Position numbers and translations under genes: made by a program | Shown: positions 52,799-61,426 of the stretch, one piece after another | How the letters are laid out: the number at the start of each line of letters is the position of its first letter | Numbering within the stretch: position 1 is the first letter of the stretch | The notes under the pieces: generated by a model | What the model was told of the DNA's origin: nothing | Databases searched by the model: none | The model's input: only the letters and a program-made list of their open reading frames with translations | Assembly: GCA_031459765.1 (NCBI GenBank) | Contig: JAVKHY010000003.1 | Coordinates: forward strand, 62,001-126,000 | Source of the DNA: Armatimonadota bacterium | Lineage (GTDB): Bacteria > Sysuimicrobiota > Sysuimicrobiia > Sysuimicrobiales > Kaftiobacteriaceae | Direction of reading: 5' to 3' | DNA length: 64,000 bases

Positions 52799-53742
52799 GG
52801 ACGGAGATGACCGACGGCGCTCGTTCAAAAGCGTCACCCGCTGGAGCGAAACTGAGCCGGCGGAAGCTGCTGGAACTCGGCGCGGCCGCCGGATCGTCGG
52901 TCCTGGTCGGCGGACGGCGCCCCGTCCGAGGCGTGGCTGCCGCTGCTCCCGCCCTGGCCCCTCTGCCGCCGGGCCGGGATACCGAGATCCTGCGGATGCA
53001 GGCCGACATCCGCCGGGCCCTGCAGAAGCCTGTGGAGCAGCGGAACTGGATCATGGTGATCGACGGGCGGAAGTGCGTCGGCTGTCAAGCCTGCGTGGTG
53101 GCGTGCGCCGCCGAAAACGTCCTGCCCCCGGGGGTCTCCTACCGGTCCGTGCCCGAAATCGAGTATGGGACCTATCCCAACGTGCGCCGGTACCCGATGC
53201 CGACCCAGTGCATGCAGTGCGACAAGCCGCCCTGCATGGAGGCGGCCAACGCCATCGCGCCCGGATCCATCACGAAGCGGCCGGACGGCATCGTCGCGAT
53301 CGATTACACGAAGTTCCGCGGCCGCGCCGCGTTCGACGCCGCCTTCAAGGCCTGCCCGTACCGCGCCCTCTACTACGACGACGGCAGATTCTACACCCAG
53401 CCCACGCCGGCGTTCCAGCCGTACGAGGAGGCCGTCAGTCACGACTATGGCCGGCGCTGGGTGCGCGACCGGGTGCGGCGGGGTGAGCCGCCGATCGGCG
53501 GGGGGCGGAAATGCCACTTCTGCCTCCACCGGCTCAACGCCGGGCTGGTCCCGGCGTGCGTGAGCACCTGCATCGGCCGGGCCATCTACTTCGGCGACAA
53601 GAACGACCCGCAGAGCCTGGTCAACGAGGTGCTGGCGAAAAACGCCGGCAAGGTGCTGCGCATCCGCGAAAACCGCGGCACCGAGCCGCGCGTGTATTAC
53701 ATCTGCGACGATGTCCAGCTCAGCACGAGCGTGCACACGTAG
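52795..53742 (+). CDS. Tat-exported 4Fe-4S subunit (TtrB/NrfC-like)
   Basis: 315 residues. A Tat signal (SRRKLLELGAAAGSSVLVGG) precedes at least 12 cysteines in ferredoxin arrangement: CVGCQACVVAC, CMQCDKPPC, ACPYRAL, CHFCLHRLNAG and PACVSTC. That suits three 4Fe-4S clusters carrying electrons to or from the molybdoenzyme outside the membrane. AAGGAGG precedes ATG 52795. Confidence 0.9.
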   Translation: MRTEMTDGARSKASPAGAKLSRRKLLELGAAAGSSVLVGGRRPVRGVAAAAPALAPLPPGRDTEILRMQADIRRALQKPVEQRNWIMVIDGRKCVGCQACVVACAAENVLPPGVSYRSVPEIEYGTYPNVRRYPMPTQCMQCDKPPCMEAANAIAPGSITKRPDGIVAIDYTKFRGRAAFDAAFKACPYRALYYDDGRFYTQPTPAFQPYEEAVSHDYGRRWVRDRVRRGEPPIGGGRKCHFCLHRLNAGLVPACVSTCIGRAIYFGDKNDPQSLVNEVLAKNAGKVLRIRENRGTEPRVYYICDDVQLSTSVHT

Positions 53743-53756
53743 GAGGAGGGGGGACG

Positions 53757-56700
53757 ATGGCACAGCATGCGGCTGAACGCTCCGGGCGTCGCCTCCGCCG
53801 GCGCGACCTGCTGGCCGGCGGCGCGCTGCTGGGCACGAGCGCGCTCCTGGCGAGCCAGGCCAAGCTGGGCGAGCTGGCGGACCTGGTGCGCACCGCGGAG
53901 GCGGCGGAGCTGCCCGCAGGCGGCTACGACCTGGTGGATCCCTACAACATCCTCTACTCCGTCTGCCAGCAGTGCAACACGCAGTGCGGCATCAAGGCCA
54001 AGCTGCGAGATGGCGTCCTGGTGAAGCTCGACGGCAACCCGTTCAGCCCGTGGAATCTGGATCCCCACGTGCCGTACCGGACCTCGCCGTTCGAGACCGC
54101 GGCGCTCGACGGCCGGCTCTGCCCCAAGGGGCAGGCCAGCATCCAGATGGCCTATGACCCGTACCGGATCGTGAAGGTGCTGAAGCGCGCGGGCAAGCGG
54201 GGGGAGAACAAATGGATGACGATCCCCTTCGAGCAGGCCGTGCGCGAGATCGTCGACGGCGGCTACCTGTTCAGCCACGTCCCCGGCGAGGAGAACCGGA
54301 AGGTCGACGGGCTCAAGGAGATCTGGGCGCTGCGTGATGCGGCACTGGCCAAGGCCATGGCCGACGAGGTGAAGATCATCCAGGGCAAAAAGACGCCGGA
54401 GGAGAAAAAGGCTGCCGTCGAGGCGTTCAAGGCGAAGTTCCGCGATCAGCTCCATGTGCTGATCGATCCCGACCACCCGGACCTCGGCCCGAAGAACAAC
54501 CAGCTGTTCTTCCTCTGGGGGCGTCTCAAGGGCGGCCGCGGCGAGCTGATCCGCCGTTTCACGGTCGATGCCTTTGGCTCGCGCAATGCGCACGGCCACA
54601 CGACCGTCTGCCAGGGCTCACTGTACTTCACGGGCAAGGCGATGAGCGAGCAGTACGTGGACGGCAAGTGGACGGGGGGGAAGAAATTCTTCTGGCAGGC
54701 CGACCAGCAGGCTTCCGAGTTCATCATCTTCGTCGGCGTGAACCCGTTCGAGGCGAGCCAGGGGCCGACGAACCGGACGCAGCGGATCGCCCAGGCCGTC
54801 AGCGAAGGCCGTCTCAAGTATGTGGTCATCGATCCCGTCCTCAGCCGCACCGCGGGCACGATGGCCTGGAAGTGGCTGCCCAACATCCCCGGGACCGAGG
54901 CCGCCGTGGCGCTGGCCCTCGTACGCTGGATCATCGACAACCGCCGGTACGATGAGCGGTATCTGCGCAATGCGAACAAGGCCGCCGCGGCGGCGGATGG
55001 CGAGCCGACGTGGTGCAACGCCGCCTGGCTGGTGAAGATCGAGCAGGACGGGACGCCAGGGAAGTTTCTCCGTGCCTCTGAAGCGGGGATTGCGGCGAAG
55101 CAGACGCGCCCGACGAGCGACGGCAAGGGCACCTACCAGTTCGATCCCTTCGTGGTCTCGGTGGACGGCCGCCTCGTGCCGGTCGATCCGTATGACACCA
55201 CCACGCCGGTCGAGGGAGACCTCCTGGTGAGCACCGAGGTCGCGGGCATCAAGGTCAAGACCGCGTTCCAGGTGCTCACCGACCAGGCGCATCAGAAAAC
55301 GATGGCGCAGTGGGCGCAAATCGCCGGGCTGCCGCTCGCGGATCTCGTCGAGGTGGCGCGCGAGTTCACCAGCCACGGCAAAAAGGCGGCGGTAGACATT
55401 CACCGCGGCGTCTCCCAGCACACCAACGGCCTGTACAACTGCACGGCCTGGTTCGCGTTGCCGCTGCTGATCGGCAGCTTCGACTGGAAGGGCGGGATGG
55501 TCGCCGGGGCGACCTACGATCCCACCGGGGGCAAGCCGGGCCAGCCGTTCAATCTCGGGAAGCTGCATCCCAGCAAGACGACCGCGTTCGGCGTCAGCAT
55601 CATCCGCGACGGGGACAGCTACGAGTCCAGCACCCTCTTCACACAGTATCCGGCGAAGCGGCCGTGGTATCCGCTGGCCAGCGACATCTATCAGGAAGCC
55701 ATTCCTTCCGCGGGGGACGGCTATCCCTATCCGATCAAGGCCCTGTTCATCTACATGGGATCGCCCGCCTACTCACTGCCGTCCGGCCACACGAACATCG
55801 CCATCCTGGCCGATCCATCGAAGATCCCGCTGGTGGTGGCCAACGACATCATTATCGGCGAGACCTCGATGTACGCCGACTACATCTTCCCCGACTGCAC
55901 GTATCTGGAGCGGTGGGAATTTGCGGGCACGCAGTTCTCCATGCCGTGGAAGGTCCAGCCGGTCCGCCAGCCGGTCATCGCGCCGCTGACGGAAACGGTG
56001 AAGGTCTTCGGCCAGGAGATGCCCGCGACGTTGGAGGCGATGCTCCTGGGGCTGGCCGAGCGCCTCGGGCTGCCGGGATTCGGGAAGAACGGCTTCGGCC
56101 CGGGGCAGGATTTCCTGCGGGGTGAGGACCTCTACCTCAGGATGGTCGCCAACCTGGCGGCCGGTGAGAAAACGGACGGCTCCGACGCCGTCCCCGACGC
56201 CGATGATCGAGAACTGGACCTCTTCATCCGATCCCGCAGGCACCTGCCGGCGACCGTGTTCGACCCCGGGCGCTGGGCGGGCACGGTGGGCGAGAGATGG
56301 TGGCGCAAGGTGGTGTACGTTCTGAACCGGGGCGGCCGGTTCGAAGATTTCGCTGCGGCCTATCAGGGAGAGCAGCTGAAAAACAAGTACGGAACCCTGA
56401 TCAACCTCTACCAGGAGAAGACGGCCACGACCCGCAGCGCCATGACTGGGAAGCCCTTTCTGGGCGTGGCCAACTACACGCCGGCGCCGCGGGACCTGTT
56501 GGACCGCCCTGTCGCGGATGCCCAGTATGACCTCCGGCTCATCACCCACCGGGTGGTGTTCCACACCAAGAGCCGCACGATCAGCAACTACTGGCTCCTC
56601 AACATCCTTCCCGAGGGTGAGTTCCTGATGAATACACGGGATGCCGAGCGCCTGGGCTTGAAGACCGGTGATGTCGTAAAGGTCGTCTCCGCCACCAACC

Positions 56701-57002
56701 CCGAGGGCGTGTGGGACCTGCAGCACGGCCGGAAGAAACCGATGGTCGGCAAGCTCAAGGTCATCGAAGGGATCCGCCCGGGCGTCGTCAGTTTCTCGCT
56801 CGGCCACGGGCACTGGGCCTACGGCAGTCAGGACGTCGTGATCGACGGACGCGTCATCAGGGGCGATCACCGCCGCTCACATGGTCTGCACGCCAACGCC
56901 GCCATGCGCACCGATCCGGTCCTGCCCAACACCTGTCTGGCCGACCCTGTGGGCGCGAGCGCGGTCTTCTACGATACGCAGGTGCGGCTGGTCAAAGTTT
57001 GA
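53757..57002 (+). CDS. Tat-exported molybdopterin oxidoreductase, TtrA-like
   Basis: 1081 residues. A Tat-like signal (RRLRRRDLLAGGALLGTSAL) is followed by a proximal 4Fe-4S motif with Cys70, Cys73, Cys77 and Cys122, and the Mo/W-bisPGD catalytic domains. The segment HGHTTVCQGS probably carries the metal-ligating Cys. The length and the inserted Lys-rich region (about 165-225) match the tetrathionate reductase TtrA/arsenate ArrA/selenate SrdA branch better than DMSO or nitrate reductases. The operon has a ferredoxin subunit but no NrfD-type anchor; DOMON proteins stand in its place. The true substrate is unknown. AGGAGGAGGGGGGAC precedes ATG 53757. Confidence 0.9.
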   Translation: MAQHAAERSGRRLRRRDLLAGGALLGTSALLASQAKLGELADLVRTAEAAELPAGGYDLVDPYNILYSVCQQCNTQCGIKAKLRDGVLVKLDGNPFSPWNLDPHVPYRTSPFETAALDGRLCPKGQASIQMAYDPYRIVKVLKRAGKRGENKWMTIPFEQAVREIVDGGYLFSHVPGEENRKVDGLKEIWALRDAALAKAMADEVKIIQGKKTPEEKKAAVEAFKAKFRDQLHVLIDPDHPDLGPKNNQLFFLWGRLKGGRGELIRRFTVDAFGSRNAHGHTTVCQGSLYFTGKAMSEQYVDGKWTGGKKFFWQADQQASEFIIFVGVNPFEASQGPTNRTQRIAQAVSEGRLKYVVIDPVLSRTAGTMAWKWLPNIPGTEAAVALALVRWIIDNRRYDERYLRNANKAAAAADGEPTWCNAAWLVKIEQDGTPGKFLRASEAGIAAKQTRPTSDGKGTYQFDPFVVSVDGRLVPVDPYDTTTPVEGDLLVSTEVAGIKVKTAFQVLTDQAHQKTMAQWAQIAGLPLADLVEVAREFTSHGKKAAVDIHRGVSQHTNGLYNCTAWFALPLLIGSFDWKGGMVAGATYDPTGGKPGQPFNLGKLHPSKTTAFGVSIIRDGDSYESSTLFTQYPAKRPWYPLASDIYQEAIPSAGDGYPYPIKALFIYMGSPAYSLPSGHTNIAILADPSKIPLVVANDIIIGETSMYADYIFPDCTYLERWEFAGTQFSMPWKVQPVRQPVIAPLTETVKVFGQEMPATLEAMLLGLAERLGLPGFGKNGFGPGQDFLRGEDLYLRMVANLAAGEKTDGSDAVPDADDRELDLFIRSRRHLPATVFDPGRWAGTVGERWWRKVVYVLNRGGRFEDFAAAYQGEQLKNKYGTLINLYQEKTATTRSAMTGKPFLGVANYTPAPRDLLDRPVADAQYDLRLITHRVVFHTKSRTISNYWLLNILPEGEFLMNTRDAERLGLKTGDVVKVVSATNPEGVWDLQHGRKKPMVGKLKVIEGIRPGVVSFSLGHGHWAYGSQDVVIDGRVIRGDHRRSHGLHANAAMRTDPVLPNTCLADPVGASAVFYDTQVRLVKV

Positions 57003-57061
57003 CACGATGCTGGATCGTTCCGTCGCACAGTGCCTCGAGATTCAGAAGCGATAGAGAGGAG

Positions 57062-57643
57062 ATGTCTGTTATGCGCATCGCCGGCTTGATCACCGCCTTC
57101 GCACTGTCCATCTCCCTCGGCGCTTTCCCGATCCTGGCCCAGACACAGGCTGTCGTCGACGGCAAGATCGCCCCTGGCGAGTACGCACGCACGTACACGC
57201 ACGACGCTTCGGGCATCCGGCTGGCCTGGCGGGTCAGCGGGGACATCCTGCAGCTGGCGATCCAGGCCTCCGGCGACGGCTGGATCGGCATTGGGTTCCT
57301 CGCCAAGAGGGCCAAGGGCAAGCAGGGGGCGGACCAGTACATCTTTAGCACCGAGGGCGGAAAGCCGGTCGCGCTCGACCTCTACCAGTCGGCCGTTCTC
57401 GGCCGGCCGGTCTTGGACGAGGAGGAGGGGGGCAAGAACTCGATCCTCCAGTCCGCGGTAGTTCGCGAGGGCAAGAACTGGACCGTGGAGTTCACACGGA
57501 AACTCCGGACCGGCGAGAAGACGGATATGGAGATCGTGCCGGGCAAGAAATTCTCCTTGCTCCTCGCGCTCGGCGCGACGGAGAACTGGAAGCAGCCCCA
57601 CAAGAACACGCAGCGCTGGGAGATCGGAGGATTCGCCTCCTGA
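57062..57643 (+). CDS. secreted DOMON-domain (heme b-binding type) protein
   Basis: 193 residues. Signal peptide (to about residue 30, ending PILAQ), then a DOMON fold: YTHDASGIRLAWRVSGDILQ, GWIGIGF, DQYIFSTEGGKPVALDLY and WTVEFTRKLRTGEKTD. DOMON domains bind heme b or sugars; in ethylbenzene dehydrogenase and selenate reductase the gamma subunit is of this type. AGAGAGGAG precedes ATG 57062 (ATG 57071 is also in frame). It directly follows the molybdoenzyme gene. Confidence 0.85.
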   Translation: MSVMRIAGLITAFALSISLGAFPILAQTQAVVDGKIAPGEYARTYTHDASGIRLAWRVSGDILQLAIQASGDGWIGIGFLAKRAKGKQGADQYIFSTEGGKPVALDLYQSAVLGRPVLDEEEGGKNSILQSAVVREGKNWTVEFTRKLRTGEKTDMEIVPGKKFSLLLALGATENWKQPHKNTQRWEIGGFAS

Positions 57644-58392
57644 TGCCGGACGGGCGGCGCACGCCGCTCATGGCCGCCCTGGCCGTCTCCGCGCTGCTGG
57701 TACTCGTCGTGGCGGGGGGACCGATCGCCGGTGCGCCGGCCTCCCCCCGCATCGACGGCCGGATCGAGGACGGCGAGTACAGCGGCCACTACCAGGCCCA
57801 GAAGATCGGCATGGAGCTGCATTGGACGATCGAGGGCGAGTACATCACACTCGCCCTGCGGACCCCCGCCCAGGGGTGGCTGGCCGTCGGCTGGGACCCC
57901 ACCGGGCCCATCATGGAAGGCGAGGACATCCTAATCGGCTACATCCGGGGCAAGGAACTCTTTCTCCAGGATTATTTCGCCAACACCTCCGTGACGCACG
58001 CGAACGACGTCAGTCTGGGCGGCCGTGATGACATCTTGGAAGCTTCCGGGTCGGAGGACGCCTCGGGGACGATCATCGAGTTCCGGCGGCGCCTGGACAC
58101 CGGAGACCGCTTCGATCGTCCGCTCGGGCCCGGGGCGCACACCGTGCAACTCGCCTACGCGCCGACGGATGACTTCGTCACCTACCACGGCGACAAGCGC
58201 ACGGTCGTCAAGGTCGACTTCCAGGCCGGCGGAGCCATGGAGACCGGGTTGTTTGCCAGGCCCCGGGCTGTTGGGACCGCGCAGAATCCCTTCGCGTCGT
58301 GGCTGCTCACGGTAATCACCGGGGTGATCCTGATCGGTGGCCTGACCGCAGCCTACCTGCTCTGGCCCCGGCGGGAGAGAAACCATGCCTGA
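57643..58392 (+). CDS. membrane-anchored DOMON-domain protein
   Basis: 249 residues. N-terminal signal (about 8-30), DOMON domain (GHYQAQKIGMELHWTIEGEY, GWLAVGWDPTGP, IIEFRRRLDTGDRFD) and a C-terminal membrane helix (about 222-242) with a basic tail. It is a paralogue of the preceding protein but tethered to the membrane, so it could relay electrons between the soluble complex and the membrane protein encoded next. ATG overlaps the previous stop. Confidence 0.85.
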   Translation: MPDGRRTPLMAALAVSALLVLVVAGGPIAGAPASPRIDGRIEDGEYSGHYQAQKIGMELHWTIEGEYITLALRTPAQGWLAVGWDPTGPIMEGEDILIGYIRGKELFLQDYFANTSVTHANDVSLGGRDDILEASGSEDASGTIIEFRRRLDTGDRFDRPLGPGAHTVQLAYAPTDDFVTYHGDKRTVVKVDFQAGGAMETGLFARPRAVGTAQNPFASWLLTVITGVILIGGLTAAYLLWPRRERNHA

Positions 58393-59017
58393 GGGTGGCC
58401 GCGTCGCCTGGCATGTCATCACCGCGGAGTTGCACACCGGCATGCTCACCCTCGCCTTCGCCAGCGCGGTGATCCGTCTGCTCGGGGAGCGGTTCACCGG
58501 TAGCCACGTGGTGTGGCGCGCCCTGGTGCGCCTGGCGGAGCCAACCGCGCTGCTGGCCGCGATCGGAGGCCTGCTGTCCCTTGTCGCCAGTATCGTCACC
58601 GGGTTTCTCTACACCTGGCCGGCGGAGGTGCTGCTGACGTCCTCCGTCGTGCTCAACAAGATTGCCCTCACCGCCTTCTCGCTCACGTTCTGGGTGGCAT
58701 TTATCGCGACGCGGTGGATCTACGGCTCCGGGTTGTGGGCGCGGCCGCATCTCCGCTGGTTCTACGTCGCCCTGGCCACGGGCGGGTTCGTCACCCTGAT
58801 GCTGGTCGGCTCCACGGGCGGGCATCTCGCGGGGAAGCGCAGCATGCTGGATTCAACGCTACACTACCTCGGGATCAATACGCACCTGTTGTTCACCCTC
58901 TCCCGACCGGCCGTCTACGTCATCCTGACCGCGGTGGCGCTGGCCCTCCTTTCCATTCTCACCGCGCGCGCCGCCTCTGGCCGATCGCTCCGTCGTTCAG
59001 AAGCAGAGACGCGATAA
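58385..59017 (+). CDS. multi-pass membrane protein, possible b-type cytochrome
   Basis: 210 residues with five hydrophobic helices. Conserved-looking histidines sit at helix ends (AWHVITAELHTGMLTLAF near the N-terminus; TLHYLGINTHLLFTLS near residue 160), as in DUF2231/b561-like membrane cytochromes, so heme binding is plausible. It overlaps the DOMON gene by 8 bases and closes the molybdoenzyme operon. It probably links the complex to the quinone pool; that is inference. Confidence 0.7.
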   Translation: MPEGGRVAWHVITAELHTGMLTLAFASAVIRLLGERFTGSHVVWRALVRLAEPTALLAAIGGLLSLVASIVTGFLYTWPAEVLLTSSVVLNKIALTAFSLTFWVAFIATRWIYGSGLWARPHLRWFYVALATGGFVTLMLVGSTGGHLAGKRSMLDSTLHYLGINTHLLFTLSRPAVYVILTAVALALLSILTARAASGRSLRRSEAETR

Positions 59018-59032
59018 AGCTGCCGGTCGCCG

Positions 59033-59086
59033 TTCACCGAACTTTCGCCGGGCCGGCATCCGCCGTTCGCGCCCATGCCATACGCT
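59033..59086 (+). promoter_or_regulatory. regulon promoter c: half-site array plus -10
   Basis: TTCAC 59033, TTCGC 59044, degenerate GGCAT 59055 and TTCGC 59066, all on an 11-bp register; TACGCT at 59081 lies 21 bases after the third and 10 after the fourth site. The layout is the same as promoter d. Confidence 0.7.
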
Positions 59087-59107
59087 CCAGACGGAGACAG
59101 CAACGAG

Positions 59108-59577
59108 ATGGGAGGAATGGAGACGACAGCGCGGGCGCTCGCGAACGCGCAGGACGTTCACGCCGACCCGGCGTTTGTGCGGGTGTTGTTCAGCACCACG
59201 CGGATCGCCTGGCTGTGGGCGATTCTCCGGGTTTGGCTGGGGTACCAGTGGCTGGAGTCCGGGCTGGCGAAGCTGGGGAATCCGGCCTGGACAGGTTCGC
59301 GAAGCTGGTGGCCTACGGCGAGGTGCTGGTCGGCGCGGCCCTCATGCTCGGCGCCTTCGTGGGCATCGCCGCGTTCTTCGGCGGCTTCATGAACTGGAAC
59401 TTCATGATGGCCGGCACGGCCAGCCCGAACCCGGTGCTGTTCACTCTGGCCCTCCTGCTCATCCTCGCCTGGAAGGTGGCCGGATACTACGGCGTCGATC
59501 GGGTTCTGCTGCCGGCCATCGGCACGCCCTGGCGGCCGGGGAAGGTCTTCCTGGGGAGGCTCCGGACGTCTCCGTAG
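59108..59577 (+). pseudogene. DoxX-like membrane protein, broken by internal deletion and frameshift
   Basis: The first part reads WLWAILRVWLGYQWLESGLA and NPAWTG in one frame. After about base 59295 the DoxX-type continuation is in another frame: FAKLVAYGEVLVGAALMLGA, GGFMNWNFMMAGTASPNP and a C-terminal helix. Compared with DoxX relatives about 40 residues between PAWTG and FAKLV are missing, so the break is a deletion of roughly 100-plus bases with a frame change rather than a simple base slip. Either a real pseudogene or an assembly fault. It follows promoter c. Confidence 0.75.
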
Positions 59578-59603
59578 AAGGGTTTCCCCGTCGGGTCGGA
59601 GGC

Positions 59604-59630
59604 GCGAGGGGGCACGACCTGCTCCCTCGC
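59604..59630. other. hairpin after DoxX pseudogene
   Basis: GCGAGGG (59604-59610) pairs with CCCTCGC (59624-59630) around a 13-base loop. There is no T run, so it is at best a weak terminator. Confidence 0.35.
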
Positions 59631-59653
59631 GGCGCTTCCGGCGGTCGAGAAGT

Positions 59654-59707
59654 TTCACCGGGCGTTCACAACGCGGGCATCCGTCGTTCACGAGAGCCCG
59701 GTATGGT
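59654..59707 (+). promoter_or_regulatory. regulon promoter d: half-site array plus -10
   Basis: TTCAC 59654, TTCAC 59665, GGCAT 59676 and TTCAC 59687, all 11 bp apart; TATGGT at 59702-59707 is 10 bases after the last and 21 after the third. Drives the SHOCT-cupredoxin operon. Confidence 0.8.
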
Positions 59708-59740
59708 GAGAGAGACACGAACGGAGAGGAGTGATCGGCG

Positions 59741-59944
59741 ATGATGGGTGGATTCGGCATGGGTGGCGCAGGGATCCTGTGGATTATCTTGCTGGGCGTG
59801 GCGATCTGGGCGATCGTCAGCGCCGTGAACCGGCCCGGCGTCCGCTCGACGGCCGGCTCGGCGCGGGAGACCCTGGACGCGCGGCTGGCACGAGGCGAGC
59901 TGTCGATCGAGGAGTACAAGAAGCTCCGCGAGACGCTGGGATAG
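59741..59944 (+). CDS. SHOCT-domain small membrane protein 1
   Basis: 67 residues. One membrane helix (about 9-29) after a Gly/Met-rich start, and a C-terminal SHOCT domain (ETLDARLARGELSIEEYKKL). SHOCT proteins are small membrane oligomerisation modules common in metal-resistance and stress operons. GGAGAGGAG lies upstream. The next gene is a paralogue. Confidence 0.85.
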   Translation: MMGGFGMGGAGILWIILLGVAIWAIVSAVNRPGVRSTAGSARETLDARLARGELSIEEYKKLRETLG

Positions 59945-59954
59945 GAGGCGGGCC

Positions 59955-60155
59955 ATGGGGTTCGGCCTGATGTGGCTGTGGATGGCGGCGTTCTGGATCG
60001 GCGTGGTGGCGCTCGCCGTGTGGGCGGCGGGACGGTTGTTTCCCGGCGTCCCGTCGCCCCGGACGCCCACTCCGCGGGAAATCCTTGATGCCCGCTACGC
60101 GCGGGGCGAGCTGACGCGGGAGCAGTACCACGAGCTGCGCAAGGAACTGACTTAG
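59955..60155 (+). CDS. SHOCT-domain small membrane protein 2
   Basis: 66 residues. One membrane helix (about 5-27) and SHOCT domain (EILDARYARGELTREQYHEL). It is a tandem paralogue of the preceding gene, 10 bases downstream, preceded by TAGGAGGCGG. The pair could form a heteromer. Confidence 0.85.
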   Translation: MGFGLMWLWMAAFWIGVVALAVWAAGRLFPGVPSPRTPTPREILDARYARGELTREQYHELRKELT

Positions 60156-60173
60156 ACCGAAGGGGGCGCGGCG

Positions 60174-60608
60174 ATGCACGGCATGGCCTTGATTGGTGTG
60201 CTCCTGATCCTGGTGGCGCTGGCCGGATTCGGCGCCATGGGCGGATGGGGAGGCGGTCCTCCCGTATGGATGCCGCACATGGGATGGGGACAGGGCGCAC
60301 CCGCCGAGTCGGCTGCGACGCCGATTGCCGGAGCGGATCGAGAAATCGTGTCGCTCGTGGACTTCGGCTTTCGTCCGGGCCAGATCCGCGTCCGCGCCGG
60401 AGGGCCGGTGAATCTGGAGCTCGTCAACGAGGGACGCGTCCGGCACGACCTGACGATCCCCGCCCTGGGATTCCGCGCCGTCGTGGGGCCGGGCCAGCGC
60501 GTCACCGCGGGACTGGCCGGCGCCCAGGCAGGGGACTACGAGGTGTATTGCAGCGTGCCGGGGCACCGCGAAGCCGGCATGGTGGGACGGCTTGTTGTGA
60601 TCCCGTAG
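60174..60608 (+). CDS. cupredoxin (blue-copper) protein 1
   Basis: 144 residues. An N-terminal membrane anchor or signal (about 4-22) and a Met/His/Trp-rich segment (VWMPHMGWGQ) lead into a plastocyanin-like fold. The type I copper ligands are complete: His91 (RHDL), Cys126, His131 and Met136 (CSVPGHREAGM). It carries electrons or copper outside the membrane. Follows the SHOCT pair by 18 bases. Confidence 0.9.
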   Translation: MHGMALIGVLLILVALAGFGAMGGWGGGPPVWMPHMGWGQGAPAESAATPIAGADREIVSLVDFGFRPGQIRVRAGGPVNLELVNEGRVRHDLTIPALGFRAVVGPGQRVTAGLAGAQAGDYEVYCSVPGHREAGMVGRLVVIP

Positions 60609-60636
60609 AGACCATCCTGGAGGTGAGGTAAGCGTC

Positions 60637-61041
60637 ATGATCGAGACCACCACGTATGGATTCTCAGTGAAGCTCGGCATGCCGTACGCGGAGGCGGTGC
60701 GGCGCGTCACCGCGGCGCTGAAGGCCGAAGGATTCGGCGTCCTGACGGAGATCGACGTGCGGGCCACGTTGAAGCAGAAGCTCGATGCCGATTTCCGGAA
60801 CTACGTGATCCTGGGCGCCTGCAACCCGCCGCTCGCGCACCGCGCGCTTCAGGCGAACCTCGACGTCGGCCTGCTGCTGCCCTGCAACGTCGTCGTTTAC
60901 GAGAACGGTCCCGGCTCGGTGGTCGCCATCGTCGACCCGATCGCCATGCTGGGGGTGATTCCCGACCCGGCGCTTCGACCCGTGGCCGAAGAGGCAAGGG
61001 AACGTCTGCAGCGTGTGGTCCACAGCCTGCGGGCGTCTTAA
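60637..61041 (+). CDS. DUF302 family protein
   Basis: 134 residues, soluble. DUF302 hallmarks: the start TTYGFSVKLGMPYAEAVRRV, GFGVLTEIDVRATLKQKL and the GACNPPLAHRAL segment. Family members are often next to metal-handling genes; the cysteine in GACNPP is a possible ligand. Preceded by CTGGAGGTGAGG. Last gene of the operon; array e begins at its stop codon. Confidence 0.9.
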   Translation: MIETTTYGFSVKLGMPYAEAVRRVTAALKAEGFGVLTEIDVRATLKQKLDADFRNYVILGACNPPLAHRALQANLDVGLLLPCNVVVYENGPGSVVAIVDPIAMLGVIPDPALRPVAEEARERLQRVVHSLRAS

Positions 61042-61103
61042 CCTTCTCTTAAGGTTTTCTTAAACACGCGTTCATCCGGTCCGAGACGGCCGGCGGGTAG
61101 AGT
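61038..61103 (+). promoter_or_regulatory. regulon promoter e: four half-sites plus -10
   Basis: TTAAC 61038, TTAAG 61049, TTAAA 61060 and TTCAT 61071, each exactly 11 bp apart; TAGAGT at 61098-61103, 22 bases after the last. The first half-site overlaps the DUF302 stop codon (TTA AC). Confidence 0.8.
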
Positions 61104-61184
61104 GAAGAGGCGAGAGGAGGCAACCGCGAGCGCCTCCGGAAAGGCCCGCCGCAGGGCGTAGCAGGCGGGCGGCAGGAGAGCGGC

Positions 61185-61422
61185 GTGAAAGGGTGTCGTC
61201 TTCGGTCTTGCCGCGGTTTTGGTCCTGGGCATTGCGGCGTTCCTAGCCATGGTCACTGTGGTCGTGCTCGCCTTGTGGCTGCTGCCGCTGCCAGCCCGGC
61301 TGGGTTACCTTGCTCCTCGCCAACGTTATACGGGGATATTGCCCCACTATGGGGTGTCGTGTACGCTCATGAACGGCTGGCGTGACTTTGCAGCGGGTTC
61401 AGACTCGAGGATGATGAGGTGA
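61185..61422 (+). pseudogene. small membrane protein remnant, frameshifted near its start
   Basis: GTG 61185 has a good AGGAG upstream and begins MKG. The frame that then makes sense is shifted: VVFGLAAVLVLGIAAFLAMV, a membrane helix, up to WLLPLPARLGYL, with a stop near 61422. So a one-base change near 61190 seems to have broken a small single-pass protein. The last ~30 codons look random. It could also be only a leader for the next cupredoxin. Confidence 0.4.
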
Positions 61423-61426
61423 GACG

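Noticed and set aside
58513-59577. Single 354-codon gene
   Set aside because: The first two thirds overlap the five-helix membrane protein in another frame; only the last ~100 codons are real, as the DoxX C-terminal half.
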